A DNA stretch of 64,000 nucleotides from Martinezella lusitana (GCF_900094565.1 NZ_FMAF01000002.1:310001-374000), one strand, 5' to 3'; positions 45,872 to 54,427 are shown, counted from the first letter of the stretch. Translations and numbers: made by a program. Notes: a model not told the origin generated them from the sequence alone.

Positions 45872-46861
45872 ATGCATCTGTCGCTTGCCGAAGCTGAAAC
45901 GCTTGTCGTGGAGGCACTGCAGCGAAGCAGCGTGAGCGCTGACAACGCCCGCTCCGTGGCCGTCGCGCTCGTTGCGGCGGAGGCTGCCGGGCAGAGCGGT
46001 CACGGCCTGCGGCGCGTCCTCGCCTATGCCGGGCATGCAAAGGCGGGCAAGACCGATGGTTTCGCCGTGCCGCAGATGAGCCGGCCCTTTCCCGCCGTTC
46101 TGCGCATCGATGCCGGCCATGGCTATGCTTATCCTGCCCTCGATCTTGCCGTCGGCGAGCTTCCGATCATCGCACGCGAGCAGGGGATCGCGCTTGCCGC
46201 CATCAGCCGCTCTCATCATGCCGGCGTGATGGGCCTGACGGTGGAGCGCTTCGCCGATCAGGGCCTAGTGGCGTTGATGGTGGCCAATGCCCCGGCGTCC
46301 ATGGCGCCCTGGGGCGGCAAGACGCCGGTCTTCGGCACCAATCCCATTGCATTTGCCGCGCCGCTTCCTGACGACGACCCGATCGTGATCGATCTGGCGC
46401 TATCGAAAGTGGCGCGCGGCAAGGTGATGGCCGCGCGGCAGACGGGTGCATCCATTCCCGCCGATTGGGCTTTCGACCGCGAGGGCAGGCCGACTACCAA
46501 TGCCGAGGAGGCGCTTGCCGGCACGATGATCCCTGCCGGCGATTCGAAAGGGGCGGCGCTGGCGTTGATGGTGGAAATTCTCGCCGCCGGTCTCACCGGC
46601 GCCAACTATGCCTTCGAGGCTTCGTCGCTCTTCGACGACAAGGGTGCGCCGCCGGGGCTCGGCCACACGATCATCGCCATCAATCCGGCGGCGATGAGCG
46701 TTGCCGACACGGCACAGCGGCTTGCACTGCTGGCAAGCGAGATCACCCAAGATCCCAACGTCCGCCTGCCCGGGCGGCGCGGGCAGACCTCGCGACGCGA
46801 GGCAATCGCCAATGGGATTTTGGTTGAGGACGAGGTAATCGAGGCGATCAAGGGGCTTTGA
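45872..46861 (+). CDS. dpkA: Delta1-piperideine-2-carboxylate reductase-like (Ldh2/MDH2 family)
   Basis: A 329-residue NAD(P)H-dependent reductase of the malate/L-lactate dehydrogenase type 2 family. GQSGHGLRRVLAYAGHAKAG, the SHHAGVMGLTVERFADQGLV helix with the catalytic His, and GGKTPVFGTNPIAFAAP are typical. Within the family the length and wording fit DpkA, which reduces piperideine-2-carboxylate (from D-lysine) to L-pipecolate, and often also pyrroline-2-carboxylate. Placed after amaA and amaB, this would supply the pipecolate oxidase. The ATG beginning MHLSLAEAETLV is chosen; upstream codons lack coding character. Confidence 0.75.
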   Translation: MHLSLAEAETLVVEALQRSSVSADNARSVAVALVAAEAAGQSGHGLRRVLAYAGHAKAGKTDGFAVPQMSRPFPAVLRIDAGHGYAYPALDLAVGELPIIAREQGIALAAISRSHHAGVMGLTVERFADQGLVALMVANAPASMAPWGGKTPVFGTNPIAFAAPLPDDDPIVIDLALSKVARGKVMAARQTGASIPADWAFDREGRPTTNAEEALAGTMIPAGDSKGAALALMVEILAAGLTGANYAFEASSLFDDKGAPPGLGHTIIAINPAAMSVADTAQRLALLASEITQDPNVRLPGRRGQTSRREAIANGILVEDEVIEAIKGL

Positions 46862-46933
46862 AGCGCTGAAGATGATGGTCAGGTGAATGCGTTTCGGCCG
46901 CGCTCTTACGCTAAGATGAATTGGTGCAAGGAG

Positions 46934-46967
46934 GCAACCCCTTCTCCCCGGGGGGAGAAGGGGTTGC
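46934..46967. terminator. Perfect inverted repeat, bidirectional terminator candidate
   Basis: A 16-base arm GCAACCCCTTCTCCCC is followed after GG by its exact complement. It lies between two convergent genes. There is no T-tract, so it may act as a barrier or as a member of the CTTCTCCCC-type intergenic repeat family seen at 9795-9822. Confidence 0.55.
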
Positions 46968-47020
46968 GCAGCAACGTTGCCATGTCGACGAGGATACCTG
47001 ATGGCTACCGGCGATCAAAA

Positions 47021-48346
47021 TCAGGCGATCGCGGGCGTCGCCTGTTTCTCGTCGAGCCAGCCGCCGGTGAAGCCCGCTCGTTCCAGGCCGTGGCGAAGGA
47101 TCGGCGATTGCCGCATGAGGTTCCAGATCAAGCCGGTGCGGGCATTTTCGATCATCATGACCAGCAGGCCCTGGTCGATGGCGACCGAGCGGTCGTCCAC
47201 CCAGCCTTCCGGGCCTGGGCCTTTGACGCTCGGATTGAAGCCGCCGGGAAAGCGGCCGTCGAGCAGCAGGCTGGGATAGGTCGAAAGCAGCGCCTTCGTG
47301 CCGTCGAGCGCAGCCTGACGGTCGAAAGGCAGGCAGGACAGCGGCCCCCAAGGGGCGATCGTGCCGTCGTCGGGGCCGAGTGGCGCACCGCGCGCGGCAT
47401 AGCCGAAAACTCTCTGGCCGTGTCGCCGGCTATGTTTCGTTCCGGTCGGGTTGGGGCCATCGCAGGCCGAAAGCCCCCAGATATCCTTCGCATAGCCGAG
47501 GAAATGGCCGGGATTGCGGTCCGTATAGTCGCGCTGAACGGCGATTGCCGTCTGCGTGTTGCGAAAATAGTCGATGTCCTTGTCGGCCACGTGCTTGTCG
47601 CGGATGTCGCGAAAATCGATCCAGGCATGGGAGAACAAATGGATGAACAGCGGCCCTGCATAAAGGAAAGGTGTATCCTTGAACATCATCCAGGTGTAGG
47701 TCGAGGCGAAGGCGTCGTAGCTCGAGGACGGGATGGGATGCGTGGGCGAGGCGAGCGCCATGACATAGAGGAAGATCGCCTCGTCATAGCCCTGGTAGCG
47801 CCAGCGCAGGAAACCGCTTGCCGGTTTCCAGCCCATGCTGATCGTCGGTCCCTTGTTGAGGGCCCAACGCCAATCGCAGCGCTCGTAGAGAAAGGTCGCC
47901 TGTTTGCGGATGTCCTGTTCGGTCTGGCTGGGGCCATCGAAGTAGGCGGCGGCCGTCAATACGCCGAGCAGCATCAAGCCGGTGTCGATCGTCGAAAGCT
48001 CGCTGTTCCAGGCGCGCTTGCCGGTCTCCATGTAGAGGAAGTGGTAGTAGAAGCCGCGATGGCCAGTGGCGCCGCGTTCGGTGCCCTGCTGGCTGTCGGC
48101 GAAGAAATCGAGCGTGGTCAGCACCCGTGTCGCTGCCTCGGCGCGGTCGATCCAGCCGCGCTCGACGGCGACCGGATAGCTCGACAGCGCAAAACCGACG
48201 GCGGCAATGCTGCAGTGGCTTGTCTTGATTGACGTATCGGCCACCAGCCCATTTTCCGGATTGGTGTGAAGCATGAAATAATCGAACGCGGAACGTTGCA
48301 ATCGATCGATCAGCGCGTTGTCGGTGTCGTTTACCTGCTGCAGCAT
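47021..48346 (-). CDS. PF10091/GH144-like glucanase (glucoamylase-fold)
   Basis: A 441-residue protein of the alpha/alpha-barrel family that includes GH144 endo-beta-1,2-glucanases and the C-terminal domain of cyclic beta-1,2-glucan synthases. Seen: DRLQRSAFDYFMLHTNPENG opening, TSIKTSHCSIAAVGFALSSY, STIDTGLMLLGVL, GYDEAIFLYVMALASPTHPI (the conserved YDE) and FIHLFSHAWIDFRDIRD. These are the family's acid-rich active-site loops. No signal peptide is seen at this start, so it may act in the cytoplasm on imported or endogenous beta-1,2-glucan. It is monocistronic and convergent to dpkA. Family is secure; substrate is inferred. Confidence 0.8.
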   Translation of the reverse strand: MLQQVNDTDNALIDRLQRSAFDYFMLHTNPENGLVADTSIKTSHCSIAAVGFALSSYPVAVERGWIDRAEAATRVLTTLDFFADSQQGTERGATGHRGFYYHFLYMETGKRAWNSELSTIDTGLMLLGVLTAAAYFDGPSQTEQDIRKQATFLYERCDWRWALNKGPTISMGWKPASGFLRWRYQGYDEAIFLYVMALASPTHPIPSSSYDAFASTYTWMMFKDTPFLYAGPLFIHLFSHAWIDFRDIRDKHVADKDIDYFRNTQTAIAVQRDYTDRNPGHFLGYAKDIWGLSACDGPNPTGTKHSRRHGQRVFGYAARGAPLGPDDGTIAPWGPLSCLPFDRQAALDGTKALLSTYPSLLLDGRFPGGFNPSVKGPGPEGWVDDRSVAIDQGLLVMMIENARTGLIWNLMRQSPILRHGLERAGFTGGWLDEKQATPAIA

Positions 48347-48599
48347 CTTCTACCCATCTCCTGGATGCTCCCATTCCCTGCTGATGAGCACAGGAGCTCG
48401 GATAGTTGCAAATCAAACATGATTAACGCTGCCACGCTTTTATGGAGGATTATTTAAGATCAGCGCTTTGGCGCGCAACTCATCGTTAATATTGATGGCG
48501 GAAGGCACCGTTTCTCGGACATCGCGCAATAAGATGTGAACCCCCTGCGTCAGGGTCAAGGCGCTGTCGCCTATCAAGTGATTCGCGACGCGGGGCTTT

Positions 48600-49163
48600 T
48601 TATTCGACTGCCGCTCCCAGCCGCTCCTTCAGCCGCGCCAAGGTGCGGCCGAAAATCGCATCATCCCCAAGCGCCCTTGCCAGCGTCAACGCACCCTGGA
48701 TGCCGACCACTGCTTCCTCGGCAAGCACTCTTGCTTCCGCAGCAGCCAGGCCGGCTCTCGTCAAGGCGCCGGCGAGTGCTTCGATCCAGCGCAGGAAATA
48801 GTTCTGAATGGCGCTCGGGAAGCGATCGCGCGTTTCGTCCAGCGCGAAGGCTCCGATGAGGCAGACACGGCGGCCGGAGCGGAAATAGGTGTCCGTCGTC
48901 TCCCACATACCGAGGATGGCGGCGCGAGGGTCATCCTCTTCGAGCGGCCTGAACACTTCCGTGACGAACCAGGCATCGATATGGGCCATGATCTCGGCCG
49001 CCATCTGTTCCTTACCTCCGGGAAAGAAATGATAGAGGCTGCCCTTCGAGAGTTTGGTGCGCGCCGTGATGCTGCTCATCGACGCGCCCTCGTAGCCGAG
49101 CTCGCGAAAGACCTCGGCCACAAGGGCAACGGCATCGGGCTTTTCGAAGACGGTGCGCGTCAT
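48600..49163 (-). CDS. TetR-family repressor
   Basis: A 187-residue TetR regulator. Head: ALVAEVFRELGYEGASMSSI, TARTKLSKGSLYHFFPGGKE. The C-terminal domain (GRRVCLIGAFALDETRDRFP) is of the LmrA/YxaF-type TetR subgroup that responds to small aromatic or quinone-like compounds. It starts one base after the stop of the DUF1348 gene (TGAAATG), so both are on one transcript. A large palindrome over that transcript's promoter is its probable autoregulatory site. Confidence 0.88.
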   Translation of the reverse strand: MTRTVFEKPDAVALVAEVFRELGYEGASMSSITARTKLSKGSLYHFFPGGKEQMAAEIMAHIDAWFVTEVFRPLEEDDPRAAILGMWETTDTYFRSGRRVCLIGAFALDETRDRFPSAIQNYFLRWIEALAGALTRAGLAAAEARVLAEEAVVGIQGALTLARALGDDAIFGRTLARLKERLGAAVE

Positions 49164-49164
49164 T

Positions 49165-49629
49165 TCAAAGGCCGAGATCCGACAGGCCGGGGTGATCGTC
49201 GGGGCGCCGGCCGAGCGGCCAGTGGAACTTCCGCTCGTTTTCCTTGATCGGCATGTCGTTGATGGAGGCAAAACGGCGCTGCATCAGCCCGTCGGCATCG
49301 AATTCCCAATTCTCGTTGCCGTAGGAGCGGAACCAGTGACCGCTGTCGTCGTGCCATTCATAGGCGAAGCGGACGGCGATGCGGTTGCCCTCGAAGGTCC
49401 AGAGTTCCTTGATCAGCCGATAATCCAACTCCCTTGCCCATTTGCGCGTGAGGAACTCGACAATCTCCTTGCGGCCGCGCGGGAATTCGGCGCGGTTCCG
49501 CCATTGGCTGTCTTCCGTATAGACCTTGGAGACGCGCTCGGGATCGCGGCTGTTCCAGCCGTCTTCTGCCATGCGGACTTTGGCGATCGCGGTCTCGCGG
49601 GTGAAGGGTGGGACAAGCGGGGTCGGCAT
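49165..49629 (-). CDS. DUF1348 (NTF2-like fold) protein
   Basis: A 154-residue protein of the DUF1348 family with an NTF2-like cone fold. Typical segments: [60 protein letters not shown], and [20 protein letters not shown] at the end. Related proteins are small cytoplasmic enzymes or binding proteins of unknown activity, often controlled by a neighbouring TetR. It is the first gene of the two-gene operon and has a GGAG ribosome site. Confidence 0.9.
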   Translation of the reverse strand: MPTPLVPPFTRETAIAKVRMAEDGWNSRDPERVSKVYTEDSQWRNRAEFPRGRKEIVEFLTRKWARELDYRLIKELWTFEGNRIAVRFAYEWHDDSGHWFRSYGNENWEFDADGLMQRRFASINDMPIKENERKFHWPLGRRPDDHPGLSDLGL

Positions 49630-49641
49630 GATGTGCTCCTT

Positions 49642-49686
49642 CTAAACCGATTGGTATTTTATAGACCAATCAGTTTAGAAGATCAA
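49642..49686 (-). promoter_or_regulatory. Promoter with overlapping TetR-type operator
   Basis: Minus strand: -35 TTGATC (49681-49686), 17-base spacer, -10 TATAAA (49658-49663). Overlapping both is an inverted repeat with 14-base arms, CTAAACCGATTGGT at 49642-49655 and ACCAATCAGTTTAG at 49665-49678, 13 of 14 positions complementary, around a nine-base centre. Occupation would block polymerase. The adjacent TetR is the obvious ligand. Confidence 0.78.
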
Positions 49687-49716
49687 GCCGGCACACGGCC
49701 GTCTGATACGAGCGCC

Positions 49717-50580
49717 TCAGCGCGCGAATTTCCGGGCGCCGGCGACGCAGGCGACGACAGCGATCGTTACAACGAGCATGGACCAGCTGACGCTTTCCTT
49801 GAGCAATGCCGCCGCAAGCGCGAAGCCGAAGAATGGCTGCAGGAACTGCAACTGGCCGACGGCTGCGATGCCGCCTTGCGCCAGTCCGCGATACCAGAAG
49901 ACGAAGCCGATCAGCATGCTGAACAACGAAACATAGGCGAGGCCGATCCAGGCCGGGCCGCCGATGCCGTCGATAGTATGCGGCATGGTGGCGATGCAGA
50001 GCGCGACGGTGACCGGCAGGGACAGAACCAGAGCCCAGCAGATGACCTGCCAGCCGCCGAGCCGGCGCGACAGCACGGCACCTTCGGCGTAACCGAGTCC
50101 GCAGACGAGAATGGCTGCGAGCATCAGCAGATCGCCGACCGGCGAGGCCGATACGCCCTGCGTAAGGGCATAGCCGCTGACGAGGGCGCTGCCGATGGCG
50201 GAGAATATCCAAAAAGCCGGCCGTGGTCGTTCGCCGCCGCGCAGCACGCCGAAGATGGCGGTCGCAAGCGGCAGCAACCCGATGAAGACGATCGAATGGG
50301 CCGATGTGACATGCTTGAGCGCCAGCGCCGTCAGCAGGGGAAAACCGACGACGCAGCCGAGCGCGACGATCGCTAGTGACCCGATATCACTGCGGGCGGG
50401 GCGTTTTTCCCGAAAGGCAAGCAGCAGGCATAGGCCCAATAGGCCGGCGATGACTGCGCGGGCGACGGTCAGGAACACCGGATCGAAGTCCATGACGGCC
50501 ACCCGCGTCGCCGGCAGCGATCCGCTGAAGATCACCACCCCTATCAGCCCGTAGATCCATCCTATCGTTGCCTTGTCCAT
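49717..50580 (-). CDS. EamA/DMT-family transporter
   Basis: A 287-residue inner-membrane protein with ten predicted helices formed by two EamA repeats (first: IYGLIGVVIFSGSLPATRVA; second: GGIAAVGQLQFLQPFFGFAL with the ALLKESVSW signature near the end). Family members export amino acids and other metabolites. The ATG giving MDKATIGWIYGLIG is chosen from the start of helix 1, with AAGGAG upstream. It is divergent from a MocR regulator, a common pairing in which the regulator controls the transporter in response to a PLP-reactive amine. Confidence 0.88.
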   Translation of the reverse strand: MDKATIGWIYGLIGVVIFSGSLPATRVAVMDFDPVFLTVARAVIAGLLGLCLLLAFREKRPARSDIGSLAIVALGCVVGFPLLTALALKHVTSAHSIVFIGLLPLATAIFGVLRGGERPRPAFWIFSAIGSALVSGYALTQGVSASPVGDLLMLAAILVCGLGYAEGAVLSRRLGGWQVICWALVLSLPVTVALCIATMPHTIDGIGGPAWIGLAYVSLFSMLIGFVFWYRGLAQGGIAAVGQLQFLQPFFGFALAAALLKESVSWSMLVVTIAVVACVAGARKFAR

Positions 50581-50641
50581 TGCGCATGCTCCTTCTTGAT
50601 GCCAGCGGTATCGGCGAAGCCGACTGGCTATTCCAGAGACA

Positions 50642-50686
50642 GTGCAGTACAATTTAAGGGAACTGTTATGGTATGAGGTGCAGTAC
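50642..50686. promoter_or_regulatory. Direct repeats, candidate MocR binding sites
   Basis: GTGCAGTAC occurs at 50642-50650 and 50678-50686, 36 bases apart, between the divergent transporter and MocR genes. MocR/GabR regulators typically bind direct repeats spaced by a few helical turns. The second copy abuts the regulator's start codon, which suggests autorepression. Confidence 0.55.
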
Positions 50687-50688
50687 GG

Positions 50689-52143
50689 ATGGACGATGCA
50701 TTGGCTGTGAGCGCGGTCGGCGGCACGCGTATCGAAGCCGTGATGGCTGCGATTTCCGATCGAATAGCCACCCGTAGCCTGATGCCCGGCGCACGGCTTC
50801 CCTCCGTTCGCAGCCTCGCCAAGATCATGCAGGTATCGGTCTCCACCGTGGTCGAGGCCTATGAGCGTCTTGCCGCCGAGGGGATGATCCGTTCGCGGCC
50901 GGGCTCAGGATTCTATGTGTGCGGCCCCCTGCCGCCGCTTTCATTGTCTGAGGCCGGCGCAAGATCGGACCGCAACGTCGATCCGTTGTGGATTTCGCGG
51001 CAATCGCTTGAGATGGGCGACGATGTCTTGAAGCCCGGCTGCGGCTGGCTTCCCGCATCCTGGTTGCCGCAGGCGGCGCTGCGCCGTGCGATGAGGACGC
51101 TGGCGCGCGGAGACCTCGAAACGCTCGCCAATTACGCCACGCCGCTCGGCTTGCCGCCGTTGCGGCAGCTGCTCGCCAGGCGGCTGGGCGAGCACGGCAT
51201 CACCGTGCCTCCAGACCAGATCATGCTGACCGAATCCGGCACGCAGGCGATCGATCTTCTCTGCCGTTTCCTGCTGGAGCCCGGCGACACCGTGCTGGTG
51301 GACGATCCCTGCTATTTCAATTTCCATGCGCTGCTGCGTGCGCACCGGGCCAATGTCGTCGCCGTGCCCTTCACGCCGACGGGGCCGGATGTCGAGCTGT
51401 TCGGCCAGGCGCTCGAACGGCACAAGCCCCGGCTCTACATCACCAACTCCGCCATCCATAATCCGACGGGTGCCGTGCTGTCGCCCGTGACGGCGCATCG
51501 CCTGCTGAAGCTGGCGGATGCGTCCGGCCTGGTTATCATCGAGGACGATATCTTTTCCGATTTCGAGAATGTCCCGGCACCGCGGCTTGCCGCTTATGAC
51601 GGGCTCGAGCGGGTGATCCATATCGGCAGCTTTTCGAAGACGCTCTCGGCCTCGGTGCGGTGCGGCTTCATCGCCGCACGGCCGGATTGGATCGACGGAC
51701 TCGTCGATCTCAAGGTTGCCAGCAGCTTCAGTTGCGGACAATTATCGGCGGAGCTCGTCTATCTGGCGCTGAAGGACGGCAGCTATCGCAAGCATGTCGA
51801 GGCGCTGCGCGTCCGGCTTGCCAAGGCCATGAGCGAGGTAACGGCGCGGCTGGAGGCTATCGGCATCACGCCCTGGCTCGAGCCGCAGGCGGGCATGCTC
51901 CTCTGGTGCCGGCTGCCGGAGGGCCTGGATGCGGCGGATGTCGCCCGCGCCGGCCTGGCGGAAGGCGTCATCCTTGCTCCCGGCAATGCCTTCAGCGTGG
52001 CGGATAATGCCGGCAGCTTCATGCGGTTCAATGTCGCGCAGTCGACCGATGGCCGGATCTTCGACGTGCTGGAAGCATCCATGCGGAGGCTGAGCACGGA
52101 TCGTCCGACTGTCGGCGGAGCTCGCGGTTCTTCGAGGACGTAG
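50689..52143 (+). CDS. MocR-family regulator (GntR HTH plus aminotransferase domain)
   Basis: A 484-residue fusion of a GntR winged helix (residues about 10-75: IATRSLMPGARLPSVRSLAK, IMQVSVSTVVEAYERLAAEG) and a fold-type I aminotransferase domain. The PLP-binding Lys is in GSFSKTLSASVRCGF, and the Asn/Asp cofactor contacts are in NSAIHNPTG and VIIEDDIFSD. Such proteins use bound PLP to sense an amine or amino acid and act as activators and autorepressors. The divergent EamA exporter is the likely target. Confidence 0.93.
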   Translation: MDDALAVSAVGGTRIEAVMAAISDRIATRSLMPGARLPSVRSLAKIMQVSVSTVVEAYERLAAEGMIRSRPGSGFYVCGPLPPLSLSEAGARSDRNVDPLWISRQSLEMGDDVLKPGCGWLPASWLPQAALRRAMRTLARGDLETLANYATPLGLPPLRQLLARRLGEHGITVPPDQIMLTESGTQAIDLLCRFLLEPGDTVLVDDPCYFNFHALLRAHRANVVAVPFTPTGPDVELFGQALERHKPRLYITNSAIHNPTGAVLSPVTAHRLLKLADASGLVIIEDDIFSDFENVPAPRLAAYDGLERVIHIGSFSKTLSASVRCGFIAARPDWIDGLVDLKVASSFSCGQLSAELVYLALKDGSYRKHVEALRVRLAKAMSEVTARLEAIGITPWLEPQAGMLLWCRLPEGLDAADVARAGLAEGVILAPGNAFSVADNAGSFMRFNVAQSTDGRIFDVLEASMRRLSTDRPTVGGARGSSRT

Positions 52144-52205
52144 GAAAACCCTGCGATATGAGCGTTCCGCCATTCATGGGCGCTCACATCGCGGGGCTTA
52201 ATGCC

Positions 52206-52634
52206 TTACTTGGCAAACAGGCTGTTGATGTCGGCGAAGGCCTTCATCTCGATGGCGTTTCCGCTTGGATCCTTGAAGAACATGGTCGCCTGTTCTCCAG
52301 GCTCGCCCCGGAAGCGGATATAGGGCTTGATGACGAAGTCTATGTTGGCCTTGGTCAGCTTCTCGGCCGCCGCCTCCCATTCCTCCATCGACAGAACGAC
52401 GCCGAAATGGCGCACGGGAACGCCGTGACCATCGACGGCATTCGCCGCCACTTCGCCGGTTTCTCCTGGAGCCAGGTGGGCGACGACCTGATGGCCATAG
52501 AAATTGAAATCGATCCAGTCGGGGGAGCTCCGACCTTCGGGGCAGCCAAGAAGGCCGCCATAGAACGTGCGGGCCGCCGCAAGATCGTTGACGGGAAATG
52601 CGAGATGGAAAGGGTGAAGAGGTGCTGCACTCAT
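52206..52634 (-). CDS. VOC-family (glyoxalase/dioxygenase-fold) protein
   Basis: A 142-residue protein of two beta-alpha-beta-beta-beta modules. [20 protein letters not shown] is the first-module signature with a metal-ligand His; [36 protein letters not shown] is the second module with the late metal-ligand Glu. The family covers glyoxalases, dioxygenases and resistance proteins; the reaction cannot be assigned. The start chosen is [10 protein letters not shown] because the fold begins there. It is divergent from a LysR regulator. Confidence 0.88.
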   Translation of the reverse strand: MSAAPLHPFHLAFPVNDLAAARTFYGGLLGCPEGRSSPDWIDFNFYGHQVVAHLAPGETGEVAANAVDGHGVPVRHFGVVLSMEEWEAAAEKLTKANIDFVIKPYIRFRGEPGEQATMFFKDPSGNAIEMKAFADINSLFAK

Positions 52635-52684
52635 GATCGTCTCCAGATGTGCGAACTCGATGCAGCGATCAATAAGGTACATTA

Positions 52685-52728
52685 TTTCCTATGAAAAATT
52701 GTATATTATAAGGCTGAGTCATAGGAAA
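52685..52728. promoter_or_regulatory. Inverted repeat, candidate LysR site
   Basis: TTTCCTATGA (52685-52694) and its exact complement TCATAGGAAA (52719-52728) are separated by 24 A/T-rich bases between the VOC and LysR genes. The T-n-A-type dyad fits LysR recognition and autoregulation sites. Confidence 0.55.
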
Positions 52729-52739
52729 AATTATGCATC

Positions 52740-53606
52740 ATGATACCCGAACTGAAAACGCTTGTTGCTGTCGCCCGCTTCGGGACATTTGCGGCCGCTG
52801 GTGATCGGATCGGACTGACGCAAGCGGCCGTCAGCGGTCAAATGAAGCGTCTCGAGGAAAGGCTCGGCGTCCAATTATTCGAGCGAACCGGCCGTTCCGC
52901 CACATTGAATGCCGCGGGCTTGCGAACGCTGGAACGCGCCAAGGGCATCATAGCGATGTTCGAGCGCATCGCCGATCCGGCCGATGAGGTTTCGGGCGGC
53001 CAACTGCGCATCGGCGCCATTGCCTCTGTTCAATCGACGGTGCTTGCGCGTGCGCTCGTGCCGTTCCGCCAGCGATTTGCGAACCATCATGTTCATATCG
53101 TTCCGGGTGTCTCCCTTCATTTGCTCGATCTGCTCGATGCCGGCGAGCTTGATCTGGCGGTACTCATCGAGCCTCCCTTCGGCATACCCAAGGATCTTGT
53201 GTGGCAGCCCCTGCTGCGGGAGCCCTATGTGCTGGCGGTTCCCGAGCGGGTGGAGGGCGATGATTGGCAGACATTGCTGCGGGAGCAGCCATTCATCCGC
53301 TATGACCGCAGCTCGTTTGGCGGCCGGCAGGTTGATCGGTTCCTGCGGTCCCATGCGATAGCGCCCAACGAATCCGTAGAGATCGATGACATAGCCGCGT
53401 TGCTGGCTCTGGTCGGGCAAGGGCTCGGGGTGGCGCTTCTGCCGATCGTCGATGGCGGCCCGCCCCTTATGCCGTCCGTGCGTGCGGTGTCGCTCGCTGC
53501 GTCGACATTCTATCGCGAGATCGGGATATTGCGGTCGCGCGACGGCAACCCCGCGAGCGCGTACCTTGCCGATTGCCTGATCGCGTGCGGCTCTGAGGTT
53601 GCCTGA
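52740..53606 (+). CDS. LysR-family transcriptional regulator
   Basis: A 288-residue LysR regulator. The N-terminal winged helix is LKTLVAVARFGTFAAAGDRI, GLTQAAVSGQMKRLEERLGV, QLFERTGR; the effector domain starts near residue 90 (GQLRIGAIASVQSTVLARAL). It is divergent from the VOC gene, the classic LysR/target layout. The effector is unknown. Confidence 0.92.
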   Translation: MIPELKTLVAVARFGTFAAAGDRIGLTQAAVSGQMKRLEERLGVQLFERTGRSATLNAAGLRTLERAKGIIAMFERIADPADEVSGGQLRIGAIASVQSTVLARALVPFRQRFANHHVHIVPGVSLHLLDLLDAGELDLAVLIEPPFGIPKDLVWQPLLREPYVLAVPERVEGDDWQTLLREQPFIRYDRSSFGGRQVDRFLRSHAIAPNESVEIDDIAALLALVGQGLGVALLPIVDGGPPLMPSVRAVSLAASTFYREIGILRSRDGNPASAYLADCLIACGSEVA

Positions 53607-53758
53607 CGGGGCGATTTCATCCTTCCGAACCGGCAGCGCAACCTTCGGGAGGGTGATGCACTCCCTCGGCTCTTGCCAAGCGGAAATGATCCGTCATAGC
53701 TTTGCCACAAGGTCGCTCCAATTGCGGCTCACATCGGCTATGAAATTTTCTCGGCTAC

Positions 53759-54427
53759 ATGGGGTCGATCGTGCGCGTTCTGCTTGTTGAAGACGACAAT
53801 ATCCTCGGCTCATCGCTGAAGAAGGCCCTGGAAAAACATGCCTACGGCGTCGACTGGATGCGGGACGGCGAATCCGGCCTCGAGGCAGCCGAGCATTCCC
53901 ATTTTGCGGCGATCGTTCTCGATATCAATTTGCCGCAGCTGAGCGGTATGGAAGTTCTGCGGCGGATCCGGCAGCGTGGCAACGCGGTGCCCGTGCTGCT
54001 GTTGACGGCGCTCGATTCCGTGCGTCAGAAGGTCGAGGGGCTCGATGAGGGCGCCGACGACTATCTGGTCAAGCCGTTCGATCTCGACGAGTTGCTCGCC
54101 CGCTTGCGCGCGCTCATCCGCCGGCGCGACGGCCGCACGGAGAGCGTCATTCGATGCGGCGATGTGGAGGTCGATCCTTCCGCCATGGTCGCTCGAAAGG
54201 GAAGCGCGCAGGTGCATACTACGGCCAAGGAGTTCCATCTGCTGAAGCTCCTCATGGAGCGCAGCGGCCGCTATGTGACGAAGAACGATATCGAGTACGC
54301 GCTTTATGACGCCGAAAACACCGTCGAGAGCAATACGATCGAAGTCACCATCTACAATCTGCGCAAAAAGCTCGGCACCGACTTCATCAAGTCGATCCGC
54401 GGTGTCGGCTACATGATCGAGCGATGA
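53759..54427 (+). CDS. OmpR-family response regulator, PmrA/QseB-like
   Basis: A 222-residue response regulator: receiver (VRVLLVEDDNILGSSLKKAL) with phosphoacceptor Asp55 in AIVLDINLPQLSG, Thr in LLTALD, Lys in LVKPFDLDELLAR, and a winged-helix output (TTAKEFHLLKLLMERSGRYV ... NTIEVTIYNLRKKL ... IRGVGYMIE). The closest wording is the PmrA/QseB branch, which in enterics controls lipid A and envelope modification. GTG 53771 is an alternative start. Its stop overlaps the kinase start (ATGA). It lies directly upstream of the lipid-type operon. Confidence 0.92.
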   Translation: MGSIVRVLLVEDDNILGSSLKKALEKHAYGVDWMRDGESGLEAAEHSHFAAIVLDINLPQLSGMEVLRRIRQRGNAVPVLLLTALDSVRQKVEGLDEGADDYLVKPFDLDELLARLRALIRRRDGRTESVIRCGDVEVDPSAMVARKGSAQVHTTAKEFHLLKLLMERSGRYVTKNDIEYALYDAENTVESNTIEVTIYNLRKKLGTDFIKSIRGVGYMIER

